64,000 bases of DNA from Dugong dugon (GCA_030035585.1 CM057477.1:58323447-58387446), one strand, 5' to 3'. Numbered from the stretch's first letter, positions 23,011 to 35,136 are shown. Program-made: numbers and translations. Notes: generated from the sequence alone by a model not told the origin.

Positions 23011-23519
23011 TTTCTTACATCATGTGTGGTATCTGCTTGGAGCAGGAAAAGGGTTATGAACTACTAAGAGCCTTAACTGTGTAGAGAGGTCACGTGGATC
23101 ATGAGTTAGGCTCATAGAGTCAGCAGGCCTTCAAGATCATCTAGTTCAAACTTCTACCCAATCAGCAACTCCCTCTACAACATTCCAAATAAATGGTTTC
23201 CCAGCCTGTGCTTGAGTTGTCTCTAAAAGAAAAAACACGGTAAATGGCTGTGAATATAATTGCATACAAATATTCATCCAGTGGTCGAGTTTCTACAGCA
23301 ACGTTCTATTTGGGAACAATTGTGCAAATGGCTGTGCTCAAGTTGGTGCTGAGTATTCCCACCAGCAGAGCCAGGTACCCAGAAGAGTCCCCGCAACAAG
23401 GCATAATCAGGAATTGCAGTCCTTGTTGCTGTTTATGTGCTTTCCTGGGACTGACAACCTTCAAAGTGGTCCCCACAAGGACTCAACAGCCTCCTTTGAA
23501 AACTGCACAAACAACATGA
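23011..23519. other. Intergenic, nothing firm
   Basis: The 91-codon frame at 23,244-23,519 has no recognisable domain. No repeat is assigned. Confidence 0.4.
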
Positions 23520-23975
23520 GAAACATAACACAAATTCAAAAGGAGAAGGAATCACTCCCAATCCCACTAGCCTAACTAATCATCTGTTTTCATTCTTGCT
23601 TCTTGGTTGCCCTTGCCTACATGTAAACATGATTTTTAGAGTTGTAATCAAATATGCACACAATCTGGTATTCCGCTTCTCATGCTTCACATTATATCTT
23701 AAGTATTTTTATGTTGCTACACAATCTGCATAATTATAATTTTTAGTGACTATATAATATTCCACCAAATTGTCATAGTAATTTAGGTACCTACTTGCTA
23801 TTATGTTATTTCTAATTTTTCTTTATTATAAATGACTTCGCAGTGATCATCTTTATTTTTATTGGTTTTTCCCTTCTTTTAGGTTATTTCCTTGGAGTCA
23901 AACAATTGGTATACTCTTTAAAAATTAAAGTACGTTCAAATGGATTCTCTTTTGAATTTTGTGACATACAAAAAA
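23520..23975 (-). repeat. Old L1M 3' region (antisense)
   Basis: 'gactatataatattccacca' and 'attataaatgacttcgcagt' are the decayed antisense of an old L1 3' region. The second full-length L1 inserted at its right edge. Confidence 0.65.
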
Positions 23976-23985
23976 ATGCAGGTTG

Positions 23986-25506
23986 GACTTCCGGGCAACA
24001 TGGCACTATAGTCAGAAGCACCATGCCATCCCTCCACGGCAAAGTTCTGAAAAACTAAGTCAAACAGAGTCACACATCAATCCTGAAACCCTAAGAATCA
24101 AATGAAGAGATATATTCCGAATGGAATAAGAAACTGACTGAGAACAGAGGGCGAGGAGAGATACATGCAGAGGACCCTTATCAGCTACCGTAGCACGGAT
24201 CTGCCATCTTGGACTCCTATCAGAGATCAGCGAACAGAAGGTATGAGAAAGCAGCTTCACAAAACTTGCAGCAGCAGGAGACAGAAGAACCGGTAACTAG
24301 CAATATATGCTTTCCCACTCTCCACCCTTCTTCACCCCCACTCAGCCTCCTCTGCTTCCCACGCCACAGTCTCTTAGCTGGGAAGCACTGGCTTCACCCT
24401 GGTGTTGCTTGGATTCCACCCGCCTGCACTAGCCGGCTCCCTGAGTGCCATTTGTTGGCTGCTGGTGTTGCTTTTTTCTGCTTCTTTAGATTTCTTCCTT
24501 ACCTCTCACCATCTCCCCCTCCTTTCTCTCAAATACCTGGCTTCATGCGCCATCTTTACACCTTCCTGAAAGGCTGTGAAACACCACTTAATTATGAAAC
24601 TGCTTCCTGGCCCATGCTGCCACCCTGGCGGGACCCCCCAGGGCTTTTTGTTTGTTTGCTCTGATTTGTTCTGTTTTGATTTATTTGTTTGTTTGTTTTC
24701 TTTTTCTTTTCTCAGCTTGGGAACCCCTTCTAGCTGGGCAGTACCATGCAGCTTGGAAGCTACCTTACTCTGCACAGATGCACAGGGGCATCACTGGTGA
24801 CATTTCTTTTGTCTTGGATTTTTTTTTCTTTCTTTTTTTTTGTTTCTTTGTTTTGTTTTCTTCTCTCTCTTATTCCCTTTTTGTCTTTCTTTATTTCCAG
24901 TTTCTCAGTTTATTCATTTTTTTCTTGTATCCTTTTTCTTTTTTTTCTTTTTGTTTTTCCCCATTTATCAGTCTCTCATCTCCCCACTCCAATAGCAAGC
25001 TCCCTGAGCACTTTTTTTGTTTGTGTGTATGTTTTTGGCTCCTGTTCCTCTCTCCTGTCTCTCATCTTTCCCATACCCATCTTAGTTCCACACATCACAA
25101 TCTTCCCCCTCCTTCCTGCCCTCCTTTACCATGCACTGAACATCACACTCCCGAGCAGCACAGGCACGACCTACCAGAACCTGCCCTGCACTGATTCCCA
25201 GACTGCACTGTCAGCCCTGGTACTTTCCACAAACAATGCCTCCTGGCAACTCCCCTGCAGTTGGACCTGCCCTGCTGTACCATACCTGAGCAACTGACCC
25301 TGCCCTTTGGAGAAAGAGGTGAAAAGTATCATGCCCACAGATGAGCAAACAACAAAGAACACACATACCGCCTGCTCAGATATAACCAAATAAAACAAAA
25401 AAGCAGGACGAAACAAACAAATCTACAATCAATAAACGAGGAAAATAACTTCTGAATTCCCCAAAGACAGCAGACAACATCAAAACATATACAAAAACAG
25501 GACAGG
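23986..25506 (+). promoter_or_regulatory. L1-B 5' UTR / internal promoter region
   Basis: About 1.5 kb starting 'gacttccgggcaacatggca'. The first bases (ACATGGC, then 'tagtcagaag') loosely resemble the YY1-type start motif of other L1s. From about 24,640 to 25,060 the plus strand is strongly pyrimidine-rich (T and C runs), which gives long but meaningless phenylalanine- and serine-rich frames (for example 24,652-25,194). Confidence 0.75.
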
Positions 25507-26460
25507 ATGGTTCCAGTAGGCATACAAAATGACTTTCTAGTAGAAGAAAAGGCACTAGAACTAACTGATAGGGAATTCAAATCTCTTATCCAAGAGTCAA
25601 AGCAAAAAGCAGACAAAAATGAGGAAAAAACAGACAAATTCATGGAAAAGGCAGACAAACTCATGGAAAATACAGACCAAAAAAATGGAAGAATTCAAGA
25701 AAATAATACAGAAACATAATGCTAAAATAAATTCACAACTAGAAATCATACAAAAACAACAATTAGAAATCCAAAAGATAAACAACAAGATTCATAAAAG
25801 GACAGTGTCATGGAAGGGCTGAGGAGCAGGTTTGAAATGACGGAAGATAGGATCAGCAAAATTGAAGACAAACACTTGGATACAACACTGTTTGAGGAAA
25901 AATCAGAAAAAAAGAATGAAGGAAAATGAAGAAACCCTGAGAATTATATGGGATACAATCAAAAGCAAAAACCTGTGAGTGATCGGAGTTCCAGAACAGA
26001 CAGAGAAAACACAGAGAGGATCGTTGAAGAATTGCTGACAGAAAACTTCCCCAATATCATGAAAGATGAAAAGCTGACCATCCATGAGGCTCAACAAACC
26101 CCATATAGGATAGACCCCAAAAGAAAATCACCAAGGCATATCATAATCACACTCGTGAAAACCAAAGACAAACAAAGAATCCTGAGAGCAGCTCAAGAAA
26201 AACAAAAAGTCACATACAAAGGAGAAACAATAAGACTAAGCTCAGATTATTTTGCAGAAATCATGCAGGCAAGAAGGCAATGGGATGATGTATATAAAAC
26301 TTTGAAAGAAAAAAATTGCCAGCCAAGAATAATATATCTTGCAAAACTCTCATTCAAATATGATGGTGAAATTAAGTCATTTCCAGATAAACAGAAATTA
26401 GGGGACTATGTAAACCAAACCAAACTTACAAGACTTATTAAAGGGAGTCCTTCAATCTGA
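25507..26460 (+). pseudogene. L1-B ORF1 (RNA-binding chaperone), broken
   Basis: Begins MVPVGIQNDFLVEEKALELT and runs to 25,719 before a frame change. The N-terminal part has a tandem repeat (DKFMEKADKLMENTDQ), two or three near-copies of an 8-residue unit, within a K/E-rich coiled-coil stretch. The coiled coil continues at 25,619-25,822 in another frame. The RNA-binding core and C-terminal domain are open at 25,948-26,460: TERIVEELLTENFPNIMK, RIDPKRKSPRHIIITLVKT, AEIMQARRQWDDVYKTLKEK. These are hallmark segments of mammalian L1 ORF1p. At least two frameshifts and a stop after 25,800 disable it. Confidence 0.88.
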
Positions 26461-26891
26461 GAACAAACAACATCAGACCACAGGCTGAATATAGGCATAG
26501 GATTGCACTAGCCAGATACCAACCTAGGAAATGAATTCTTAAGGACTACACCAAAGAATTACAACAGGGAACAGAGAGGTTAATTGGTAAATGACAACAG
26601 CATCAGAACAATAAAAGGGAATAAATGGTGTAGGGATAGAACCTTCTAATGGAGAGGAAGGCAAGGTGATACCAAGTAATAATAGACTGGTTCAAACCTA
26701 GGAAGATAAGGGTAAATTTCAAGGTAACAACAAAAAAAGTTAATAAACCTATTCATCAAAATAAAGAAGAAAAACATAAAGTCTCAGTAAAAACAAAAGA
26801 AATGAAAAAAAATCCACAAACAAAAAGAATTCAGCACAGGAGAGTAAGAGGAACAAAGAAAACCTCAGCACCACAAAAAAAGCACTACAAA
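26461..26891 (+). other. L1-B long inter-ORF spacer
   Basis: About 431 bp, A-rich, non-coding. It is similar in length and composition to the spacer of the first L1 (2495-2942). Confidence 0.7.
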
Positions 26892-29800
26892 ATGACAGCA
26901 ATAAACTCACACCTATCAATAATTACACTGAATGTAAATGGCCTAAATGCACCCATAAAGAGATGGAGAGTGACAGAATGGATGAAAAAACAGGATCTGT
27001 CCATATGCTGTCTACAAGAGACACCACTTAGAAAGAAAGACACAAATTTATTAAAAATCAAAGGTTGGAAAAAAATATGTCAAGCAAACAGCTACTAAAA
27101 AAGAGCAGGAGTGGCAATATTAATTGCAGATAAAATAGATTTTAAAACAAAATCCACCATAAAAGACAATGAAGGACACTATATAATGATTAAGGGGATG
27201 ATCTATCATGAAGACATAGGCATAATAAACATCTATGCACCCGATGACAGGGCTCCAAAATACATAAAACAAACTCTAACAGCACTGAAAAGAGAAATTG
27301 ACAGTTCCACAATAATTGTAGGAGACTTCAACACATCACTGTTGGTAAAGAACAGAACATCTAGAAAGTAACTCAGCAAAGATACAGAAGCAATAAAGGG
27401 CACAATCAGCCAACTTGACCTCATAGACGTATATATAACACTACACCCAACAGCTGCAAAGTACACATTCATTTCCAATGCACATGGAATGTTCTCCAGA
27501 ATAGACCACATCTTAGGCCAAAGAGCAATCCTCAACAAGATCCAAAACGTTGAGATAATACAAAGTATCTTCTCTGACCACAATGCCATCAAGGTAAAAA
27601 TTAACAACAGGAAGACCAAGGAAAAAAATCAAGTACATGGAAACTGAATAACACCCTGCTCACACATCAGTGGGTAACAGAAGAAATCAGAGATAGAATC
27701 AAAAAATTCCTAAAATCAAATAAGAATGAAAACACTTCATACCAAAACCTTTGGGACACAGAAAAGGCAGTCCTCAGAGGACAATTTATAGCAATAGATG
27801 CACACATCAAAAAAGAAGAAAGGGACAAAATCAAAACATTAACTACACAACTTGAACAAACAGAAAGAGAACAGAAGAAGAAAAAAAGCCCACAGCCACT
27901 AGAAAGAAGGAAATAGTAAAGATCAGAGCAGAAATAAATGAAATAGAGAATAGAAGAACAGTAGACAGAATCAACAAAACCAAAAGTTGGTTCTTTGAAA
28001 GGATCAACAAAATTGACAAACCACTGGCCAGACTGACAAAAGAAAAACAGGAGAGGACAGAAATAACCAAAATAAGAAATGAAATGGGGGACATTATAAC
28101 AGACCCAACTGAAATACAAAGGATCATAACAGAGCATTATGAAAAACTATACTCCAACAAATTTGAAAACCTAGAGGAAATAGATAAATTTCTAGAAACA
28201 CAGTACCTACCCAAACTACCACAAAGTGATATTGAAAATCTGAACAGACCCATAACAAGAGAAGAGATTGAAAAGGTAATAAAAAAAAACTCCCAACCAA
28301 AAAAAGCCCTGGCCTGGATGGCTTCACTGGAGAATTCTACCAAACATTCAGAGAAGACCTTATACCAGTACTATTCAAACTATTTCAGAACACAGAAAAG
28401 GAAGCAAAACTTCCAAATACATTCTATGAAGCCAGCAAAACCCTGATACCAAAACCGGGCAAAGACACCAAAAAAAAAGAAAATTATAGACCAATATCTC
28501 TCATGAATGCAGACGCAAAAACTCTCAACAAAATTCTAGCTAATAGAATTCAGCATCATATCAAAAAAAATAATACACCATGACCAAGTAGGATTCATAC
28601 CAGGTACAGAAGGATGGTTGAACATTAGAAAATCAATAAACATAATCCAGCACATAAATAAAAGGAAAGAAAAGACTCACATGATCATCTCAATTGACAC
28701 AGAAAAGGCATTCAACAAAGTCCAACACCCATTCCTGATAAAAATTCTCAATAAAATAGATACAGAAGGGAAATTTCTCAACATAATAAAGGGCATCTAT
28801 GCAAAACCAATGGCCAACATCATTCTTAATGTAAAGAGGCTGAAAACATTCCCCTTGAGAACAAGAACACGACAAGGATGCCCTTTATCTCCACTCTTAT
28901 TTAACATTATGCTGGAAGTCCTAGCTAGAACAATAAGGCAAAAAAAAAGAAATAAAGGGCATCCAAATTGGTAATTAAGAAGTTAAACTGTCCCTGTTTG
29001 CAGATGATATGATACTATACATAGAAAACCCTAAAGATTCCATGAGAAAACTACTGGAACTAATAGAAAGATTCAGCAGAGTAGCAGGATACAAGATAAA
29101 CATACAAAAATCAGTTGGATTCCTATACACCAATAAGAGAACAATGAAAAGGAAATCAGGAAAGCAATACCATTTACCATAGCCCCTAAAAAAATAAAAT
29201 ACTTAGGAATAAATCTAACCAGGATGTAAAAGACCTGTACAAAGAAAACTACAAAACACTACTGCAAGAAACCCAAAGGGATCTACATAAGTGGATAAAC
29301 ATCCCATGCTCAAGGATAGGCAGACTCAACATAGTGAAAATGACAATTCTACCCAAAGCAATTTACAAATACGATGCAATCCCGATCCAAATACCAACAA
29401 CATTCTTTAAAGACATGGAAAAACTAATCATTAACTTTATATGGAAAGGGAAGAAGCCCCGGATAAGTAAGGCTCTATTGAAGAAGAAGAGTAAAGTAGG
29501 AGGACTCGTACTACCTGACTTCAGAACTTAGTACACAGCTATAGTTGTCAGAACAGCCTGGTACTAGTACAACAACAGATACATTGACCAATGGAACAGA
29601 ATTGAGAACCCAGATGTAAATCCATCCACCTACGGTCACCTGATCTTCGACAAGGGCCCAAAGTCCATCAAATGGGGAAAAGATAGTCTTTTTAACAAAT
29701 GGTGCTGGCTAAATTGGATGTCCTTCTGCAAAAAAATGAAACAGGGCCCATACCTCACACCACACACAAAACCTAATTCAAAATGGATCAAAGACCTAAA

Positions 29801-30718
29801 TATAAAGCCAAAAACTGTAAAGTTCACAGAAGAAAAAATAGGATCAATGCTAGAGGCCCTAATGCACAGCATTAACAGGATACAAACCATAACCAACAAC
29901 ACACAAACCCCAGAAGATAAGCTAGATTACTGAGATCTTCTAAAAATGAAACACTTATGCTCATCAAAAGACTTCACTAAAAGAGTAAAAAGAGAACCTA
30001 CAGACTGGGAAAAAAAATTTTGGACACTACAAGTCAGACAAAAGTCTAATCTCTAAAATCTGTAAGAAAATCCAGCACCTCTACAACAAAAAGACAAATA
30101 ATCCAATTTAAAAATGGGCAAAGGAAATGAACAGACACTTTACCAAAGAAGACATTCAAGTGGCCAACAGACACATGAGGAAATGCTCACATCACTAGCC
30201 ATTAGAGAAATGCAAATTAAAACCACAATGAGATACCATCTCACCCCAGCATTACTGGCACGAATCAAAAACACTGGAAATAACAAATGTTGGAGAGGCT
30301 GCAGGGAGATTGGAACTCTTATGCACTGCTGGTGGGAATGCAAAATGATGCAACCATTTTGGAAAATGATACGGTGCTTCCTTAGAAATCTAGAAATAGA
30401 AATATCATACAATCTAGCAATCCCACTCCTAAGAATATATCCTAGAGAAATAAGAGCTGTCACACAAATAGACATATGCACACCCATATTCACTGAAGCA
30501 CTGTTCACAATAGCAAAAAGATGGAAACAACCTAGATGCCCATCAACAGAAGAATGGATAAACAAACTATGGTACATACAATGGAGCATTATGCAATGAT
30601 AAAGAACAATGATGAATCTGTGAAGCATCTCATAACGTGGATGAAACTGGAGGACATTATGCTGGGTGAAATAAGTCAATCACAAAAGGACAAATATTGT
30701 ATGAGACCTCTACTGTAA
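26892..30718 (+). pseudogene. L1-B ORF2 (endonuclease-reverse transcriptase), broken
   Basis: Starts MTAINSHLSIITLNVNGLNA. The endonuclease keeps its catalytic CLQET near 27,010 and VGDFN near 27,320, then reaches a stop after TSRK (27,371). The later endonuclease part is readable in fragments (SDH near 27,575). The RT region holds [18 protein letters not shown] (about 28,867-28,920) and the catalytic FADDMILY near 28,998. The C-terminal zinc-knuckle-like [18 protein letters not shown] is near 30,291-30,345, and the natural stop, after MRPLL, is at 30,716-30,718. Several frameshifts and stops lie between (for example near 27,096, 28,446 and 28,974). The long antisense frame at 30,140-30,679 is a shadow. 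Confidence 0.92.
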
Positions 30719-31850
30719 AAACGCATGTAAAAGTTTACACACAAAAAGAAACAATCTTTGTTGGTTACAAGGGATGAGAGGGGTGGGTGGGAACTAAATA
30801 GACAAAAGTTAAGTGGTAACTTTGGTGAAAGGTAAGACTGTACACAATATCGGGGAAGCCAGCACAACTTGTACAAGGAAAGGTCATGGAAGCTCCACAG
30901 ACACATCCAAACTCCCTGAGGGAATGAATTGCTGGGTGGAGGGCTGTGGGAACCATGGTCTCGGGGAACATCTAGCTCAACTGGCATAACACAGTTTATA
31001 AAGACAATGTTCTACATTCTACCTTGGTGAGTAGCGTCTTGGGTCTTAAAAGCATGTGAGCAGCTATCTAAGATACTCCACTGGTCTCATCCCTTCTGGA
31101 GCAAGGGAGAATGAAGAGAACAGGATACAAGGAAAAGATTAGTCTGAAGGACTAATGGACCACAGCTACCAAGGCCTCCACCAGACTGAGTCCAGTACAG
31201 CTAGATGGTGCCCGGCTACCACCACTGACTTCTCTGACCAGGATCACAACAGAGGGTTCTGGACAGAGCTGGAGAAGGATGTAGAACAAAATTCTAACTC
31301 ACAAAAAAAGACCAGGAGACTGGAGAAACCCTGAGAGTATGGCCCCCAGACACCTTTTCAGCTCAGTGGTGAAGTCATTCTCTGAGGTTCACCGTTCAGC
31401 CTGGGAGTGGACAGCCCCATAAAACCAAATGGGACTAATGAGGTACAGCAGTCCAGGGACAAGGGCCAGGAGACAGGGAAGCTGGTGATAGGGAACCCAA
31501 GGTTGAGTAAGGACAGTGTTGTGTTGTGAGGTTGTTAACCATTGTCATAGGGCAACATGTACACTGTTAAATGAGAAACTATTTTGTTCTGTAAGCCTTC
31601 ATCTAAAGTGAGAATAGCAGCACAATTGGAAGAGCATAGTCGATGTCACTGAACTATGCACGTAGAAAGTTTTGTAATGGTGTATCTTTGGCTATGTATA
31701 TTTTCACCAAAAAAAAAGGTCGAGAAAGGAGAGGGTTGACATGTTGTGGGGTTGTTAACCAATGTCATAAAACAGTATGTGTACTACTGTTTCATGAGAA
31801 ACTATTTGTTCTGTAAGCCTTCACTTGAAGTACAATTTAAAAAAAAAAAA
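30719..31850 (+). other. L1-B 3' UTR with duplicated end
   Basis: The 3' UTR matches that of the first L1 and the truncated copy at 13,299. The end block ('gttgttaacc' ... 'ttctgtaagccttca') occurs at 31,510-31,607 and again at 31,738-31,837. Between them lie about 130 bp that resemble an older L1M-type 3' end (gtcactgaactatgcacg, 'tatgtatattttcacc', then nine A). The final poly(A) is at about 31,838-31,851. Confidence 0.8.
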
Positions 31851-31935
31851 ATCCAGGTTGTTAGTAGAATCAACATCATGGGTGGTTATTCTTTCACATA
31901 TTACTTAGCATTTAGGGGTTTAGAAGTTTGTGGAG

Positions 31936-32135
31936 TTTTGGCTGGTGCAAATGGTTAACATGCTCGACCGCTAACTGAAAGGTTGGAGCTTCCAGCCCAC
32001 CAGATGTACCTCGAAAGAAAGGCCTGGCAACTACCTCCAAAAAGTCAGCCACTGAAAACCCTAGGGAGCACAGTTCTACTCTGACACACAGGGAGTCACC
32101 ATGAGTTGGAATTGACTCAATGGCAACTGATATGT
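31936..32135 (+). mobile_element. AfroSINE, second subtype
   Basis: 'tggctggtgcaaatggttaa' head and 'ggaattgactcaatggcaac' tail, with the 'ctctgacacacagggagtca' segment of this subtype. Confidence 0.9.
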
Positions 32136-32384
32136 GTGTAACAGGTTTGTATCACAAAAAGACAAAATCTTGTTCTCAATGAGCTTATGTTCTAAAAGAA
32201 AGAAAAAGGGAATTTTAACAAAAAAAAATAATTTTCAAGTCTCCCCAAAGAAAGGGTTTTTGACGTTTGTTCTCTTTTCCTGTTTTAAGTCTTCCACGTT
32301 CACCTCTTAGAGTTCCTCAAACATGAGTTTTCAAGCAAGAGGTTGGTGTCACTGGGTTTGTTCTTCCAGCAGATCATTTTGGCC
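32136..32384. other. Intergenic, nothing recognised
   Basis: Short A-rich interval with no gene or named repeat. Confidence 0.45.
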
Positions 32385-32509
32385 CCAACATGAGAGATGG
32401 AGTGAACAGGGAAGGGGCAAAGCAAAAGGCATCCAGTTAGAAGACTACAGCAACAGTCCAGGCAGGAGAGGATGAGGCTGTGAAGTATGGAAGTGGAACT
32501 GGGGATGGT
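32385..32509 (-). repeat. L2 fragment (antisense)
   Basis: 'ctacagcaacagtccaggca' and 'ggagaggatgaggctgtgaa' match the antisense L2 3' region. A SINE follows directly and probably interrupted it. Confidence 0.6.
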
Positions 32510-32713
32510 CTACCAGTTGCCATCAAGTTGACTTTGATTCATGACGACCCCATGTGTGTTAGAGTAGAACTGTGGTCCATAGGGTTTTCGATGGCTGATT
32601 TTTTGGAAATAGATTGCCAGGTCTTTTTTTTCAAGGCTCTTCTAGGTGGATTCATACTGCCAAACTTTTGGTTAGCAGGTGAGTGCATTAACCACTTGCA
32701 CCACCCAAAGACT
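32510..32713 (-). mobile_element. AfroSINE, second subtype
   Basis: Minus-strand copy: tail 'accagttgccatcaagttga', head 'cacttgcaccacccaaagac'. Confidence 0.92.
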
Positions 32714-33029
32714 CAGGAGGAGATCAATTAGGTGTGTGGATTACATGAGTGCACTTGTTTGCCAGCTCTTTTGGGCTTTTCAGAAGAATGGTCCCGCCCC
32801 AGGCTTAGGTGTAGATAAGTAAGATAGACACCTGCCAACTCGAGGTCTTTTGAGGTACTCCAAAATCTCTGATCTCACCCACTGGGAAGGACACCACAGG
32901 AGTCGTTCAAGTTGACATTCCATCTCTCCATGAGCCTCCAGTTATGATGCAACCCGCCTAACATGCAACCCACATTAAAACATTATCCACAATGTGGTAC
33001 TGAGGAAGGAAAATTGGGCTAGGGTATCA
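32714..33029. other. Intergenic, nothing recognised
   Basis: No gene. The 166-codon minus-strand frame at 32,975-33,475 crosses the MIR and L2 pieces and is rejected as coding. Confidence 0.45.
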
Positions 33030-33170
33030 GAGGACCTGAGTCCTAGACCTTTCTGTGTGATATTGCCAAGGCTCAGTTTATTTGTCTGTAAAATGGGAAT
33101 AATGGCTGTTCTGCATGTTTCACAAGTTGGTTTTGAGCATGGTGTGAAATAATGTACGTGAATTCTGTTT
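33030..33170 (+). repeat. MIR
   Basis: 'ctgtgtgatattgccaaggc' and 'tttgtctgtaaaatgggaat' fit the MIR core on the plus strand. Confidence 0.75.
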
Positions 33171-33534
33171 ATAAACTCTGATATACCACACAGATGTTCG
33201 AAGGGTTTGGGAGCAGGAAGTTGTTCCTGAAAGGTAGAAAGCAGAGCCCTAAATGAATGGGACACAGGATAGGTGGATTTTGATGAATGAGCCTGAAGGG
33301 TTAGTTTTGGAGGACTGAACAGTGATAGGAACAGACCTGAATAGGATGCTGTTAAGGCTCTGAGCATCTGAGGCAAAAGAATGCCTGAGAGGAGGGGAGG
33401 AAGCTTGACTGAGGAGAGAAATGACCAGTGAATGAAAGTGTGAACTTTGGCTCTGTCAACTTCTAGAGTGTGCAACCTTGGAACAAGTTACTTAGTTTTG
33501 CCAAACTCAACCACCTCATCTAAAATGGAGATTC

Positions 33535-33655
33535 ATTCATCCAACAAATATTTTACTGAGCAGCTACTGGGGTGGAACTGTTCTAGGCACTGGGGATTTA
33601 AAGGTGAGTAAGACAAAGTTCCTCTGCCCTTGTGAAGCGTGCATCCCCAGGGAAT
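33535..33655 (-). repeat. L2 3' end (antisense)
   Basis: 'caacaaatattttactgagc' and 'ctaggcactggggatttaaa' match the reverse complement of the L2 3' end. Confidence 0.7.
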
Positions 33656-33879
33656 GTTCAGCGCGTTGGTGGGGGTGCTTGAGGAGCAGCTAACGTAATC
33701 TATGCATTACTTGGCATGGTGGCTGTGCACAGTCGGTGCTCTAGAATTGTTAGCTGCTGTTATCATCTGTTTCACCATTTTTCCTGGGGCTGGTCCTGTT
33801 AAGATGCTATATGAATAGAACAAATGAATAGAAATCAGGGGCATTAACCCAGAGGTCTATTCATACACCACATCTGTTT

Positions 33880-34420
33880 GTACTTGCTGTTGTGGATGGA
33901 ACTTCCAGGGTCACCCTGCACCGCTCATTTCACTGGGTAGCCAGTAACCGTGCTGTTTAACCATTCTGTGGGCTCCCTTCTCCAATGAGTCCAGAAGGGC
34001 ATTGCTTATTTAGGAAATGACATGTTCTGAGTTATTAATACATTTCAAATATTAAAATTTCGCTCAAAGCACTGGGAAAATCATGGCAGGACCGTAATCT
34101 AGGGAGGCCAGGTGGCTAATGAATGCTTGGTGCCCAGGAATATCTTGATTCCTCTGCCCCTCTCTCCCAATTAACAAAAGCACTGATGATCTCAGGGCTG
34201 TTTCTGGCCAGCTGGGATAAATCAGCCTGCTGGCAGCTGCTCAAATGATGTATTTTAAGGGCACAGGCCATGTGGCTGTCTATTGCAAAGCAATTGGGGT
34301 CACTGTGTTTGCATATGGATTAACTCGCTGTGCTGGGATCCTACCCACTTACTGTGCCTTCTGTGGTTCTGTGGGTTGACACTCAATACCTATAGAGCAA
34401 TGATAAAGAGGAGGCAGACC
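33880..34420. other. Single-copy stretch, possible regulatory element
   Basis: About 540 bp free of recognisable repeats in an otherwise repeat-dense region. It contains an octamer-like tttgcata (34,308-34,315), a cagctg E-box near 34,240 and several short A/T-rich homeobox-type words. This is suggestive only. There is no coding signal. Confidence 0.25.
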
Positions 34421-34520
34421 TAATGACCCTCCAGAATGCTCCCCATCTTCATTTTTTTCCATTCCTATTTTTATTACTTTCCACAAAGAGACTTCAGTTG
34501 GCTTTCCCTACCTACTTTCA

Positions 34521-34582
34521 TAGTCCCTATTCTATAGGATGGCTATGAGTCAGAATCAACTCGATGGCAGCTGGTTTTTATT
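34521..34582 (+). mobile_element. AfroSINE 3' tail fragment
   Basis: 'ctataggatggctatgagtc' followed by 'aatcaactcgatggcagctg'. Only the 3' end is present. Confidence 0.8.
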
Positions 34583-34914
34583 CTTCTGAGAAGAAGTTTC
34601 TTTCAATTGACAGATAAAGGTATCTGGGTGAGCATGGAGGGAGAAAACCATAAAGACTGGTAGAGATGGGATTTGAAAATCATCAGCTTGATTTATTTTC
34701 CTTAGTGATTGCAAGGCCAAGATACATTAAGGTTATGCTCATTCTGAAGAAACTATTAATTGGACGAGATGTTCTCTGGGGAAATCCAGGGTAATTCCCA
34801 CTGAATGAGCTCAAGTGGTAATTGCTCTAGTGTGAACAATCTCTAGAAGTTCTTGAATATTCTGCCCTCATTCTCCTGGGCAACCAACACAGAGGAGGTT
34901 ACTGACTTTGTCTC

Positions 34915-35045
34915 TATTCAGCGACTGAACAAACATTTACCGCTGACCTACTGTGTTCAACACACCACAGTAAACACTGGAGGGGTCCAAAGATGTACAA
35001 GATGGTCCCTGATTGCCAGGAACTTGTTGTCTAATCAGAGGGATA
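34915..35045 (-). repeat. L2 3' end (antisense)
   Basis: 'ctgaacaaacatttaccgct' and 'agatggtccctgattgccag' fit the decayed antisense L2 end. Confidence 0.55.
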
Positions 35046-35136
35046 GAGCATTCCCAAAACAATGTCAAAGGAGACGTTTTAGGTGCCAAATGTTCCATGA
35101 TCATTACTGTGATCTGTAATCAAAAAACACACACAC

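Larger units (their letters stand above)
23986..31850 (+). mobile_element. Full-length L1 retrotransposon, inactive (L1-B)
   Basis: About 7.9 kb, complete from 5' UTR to poly(A). The flanking duplication is atgcaggttg (23,976-23,985) versus atccaggttg (31,851-31,860), one mismatch in ten, with A-runs before both. The 5' UTR and the ORF1 N-terminus are unrelated to those of the L1 at 131-7670, while ORF1 C-terminus, ORF2 and 3' UTR are clearly alike. Stops and frameshifts in both ORFs show it is dead. The 3' end is unusual in carrying the terminal block twice (see 31,510-31,840). Confidence 0.94.

Noticed and set aside
24652-25297. Overlapping open frames of 180 and 183 codons, rich in F, L and S
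   Set aside because: They lie in the pyrimidine-rich 5' UTR of the L1 at 23,986. Composition alone explains them and no domain is visible.
30140-30679. 179-codon minus-strand open frame
   Set aside because: Antisense shadow of the L1 ORF2 C-terminal region.
32975-33475. 166-codon minus-strand open frame
   Set aside because: It overlaps a MIR, shows no domain, signal or splice context, and has ordinary codon use for intergenic DNA.
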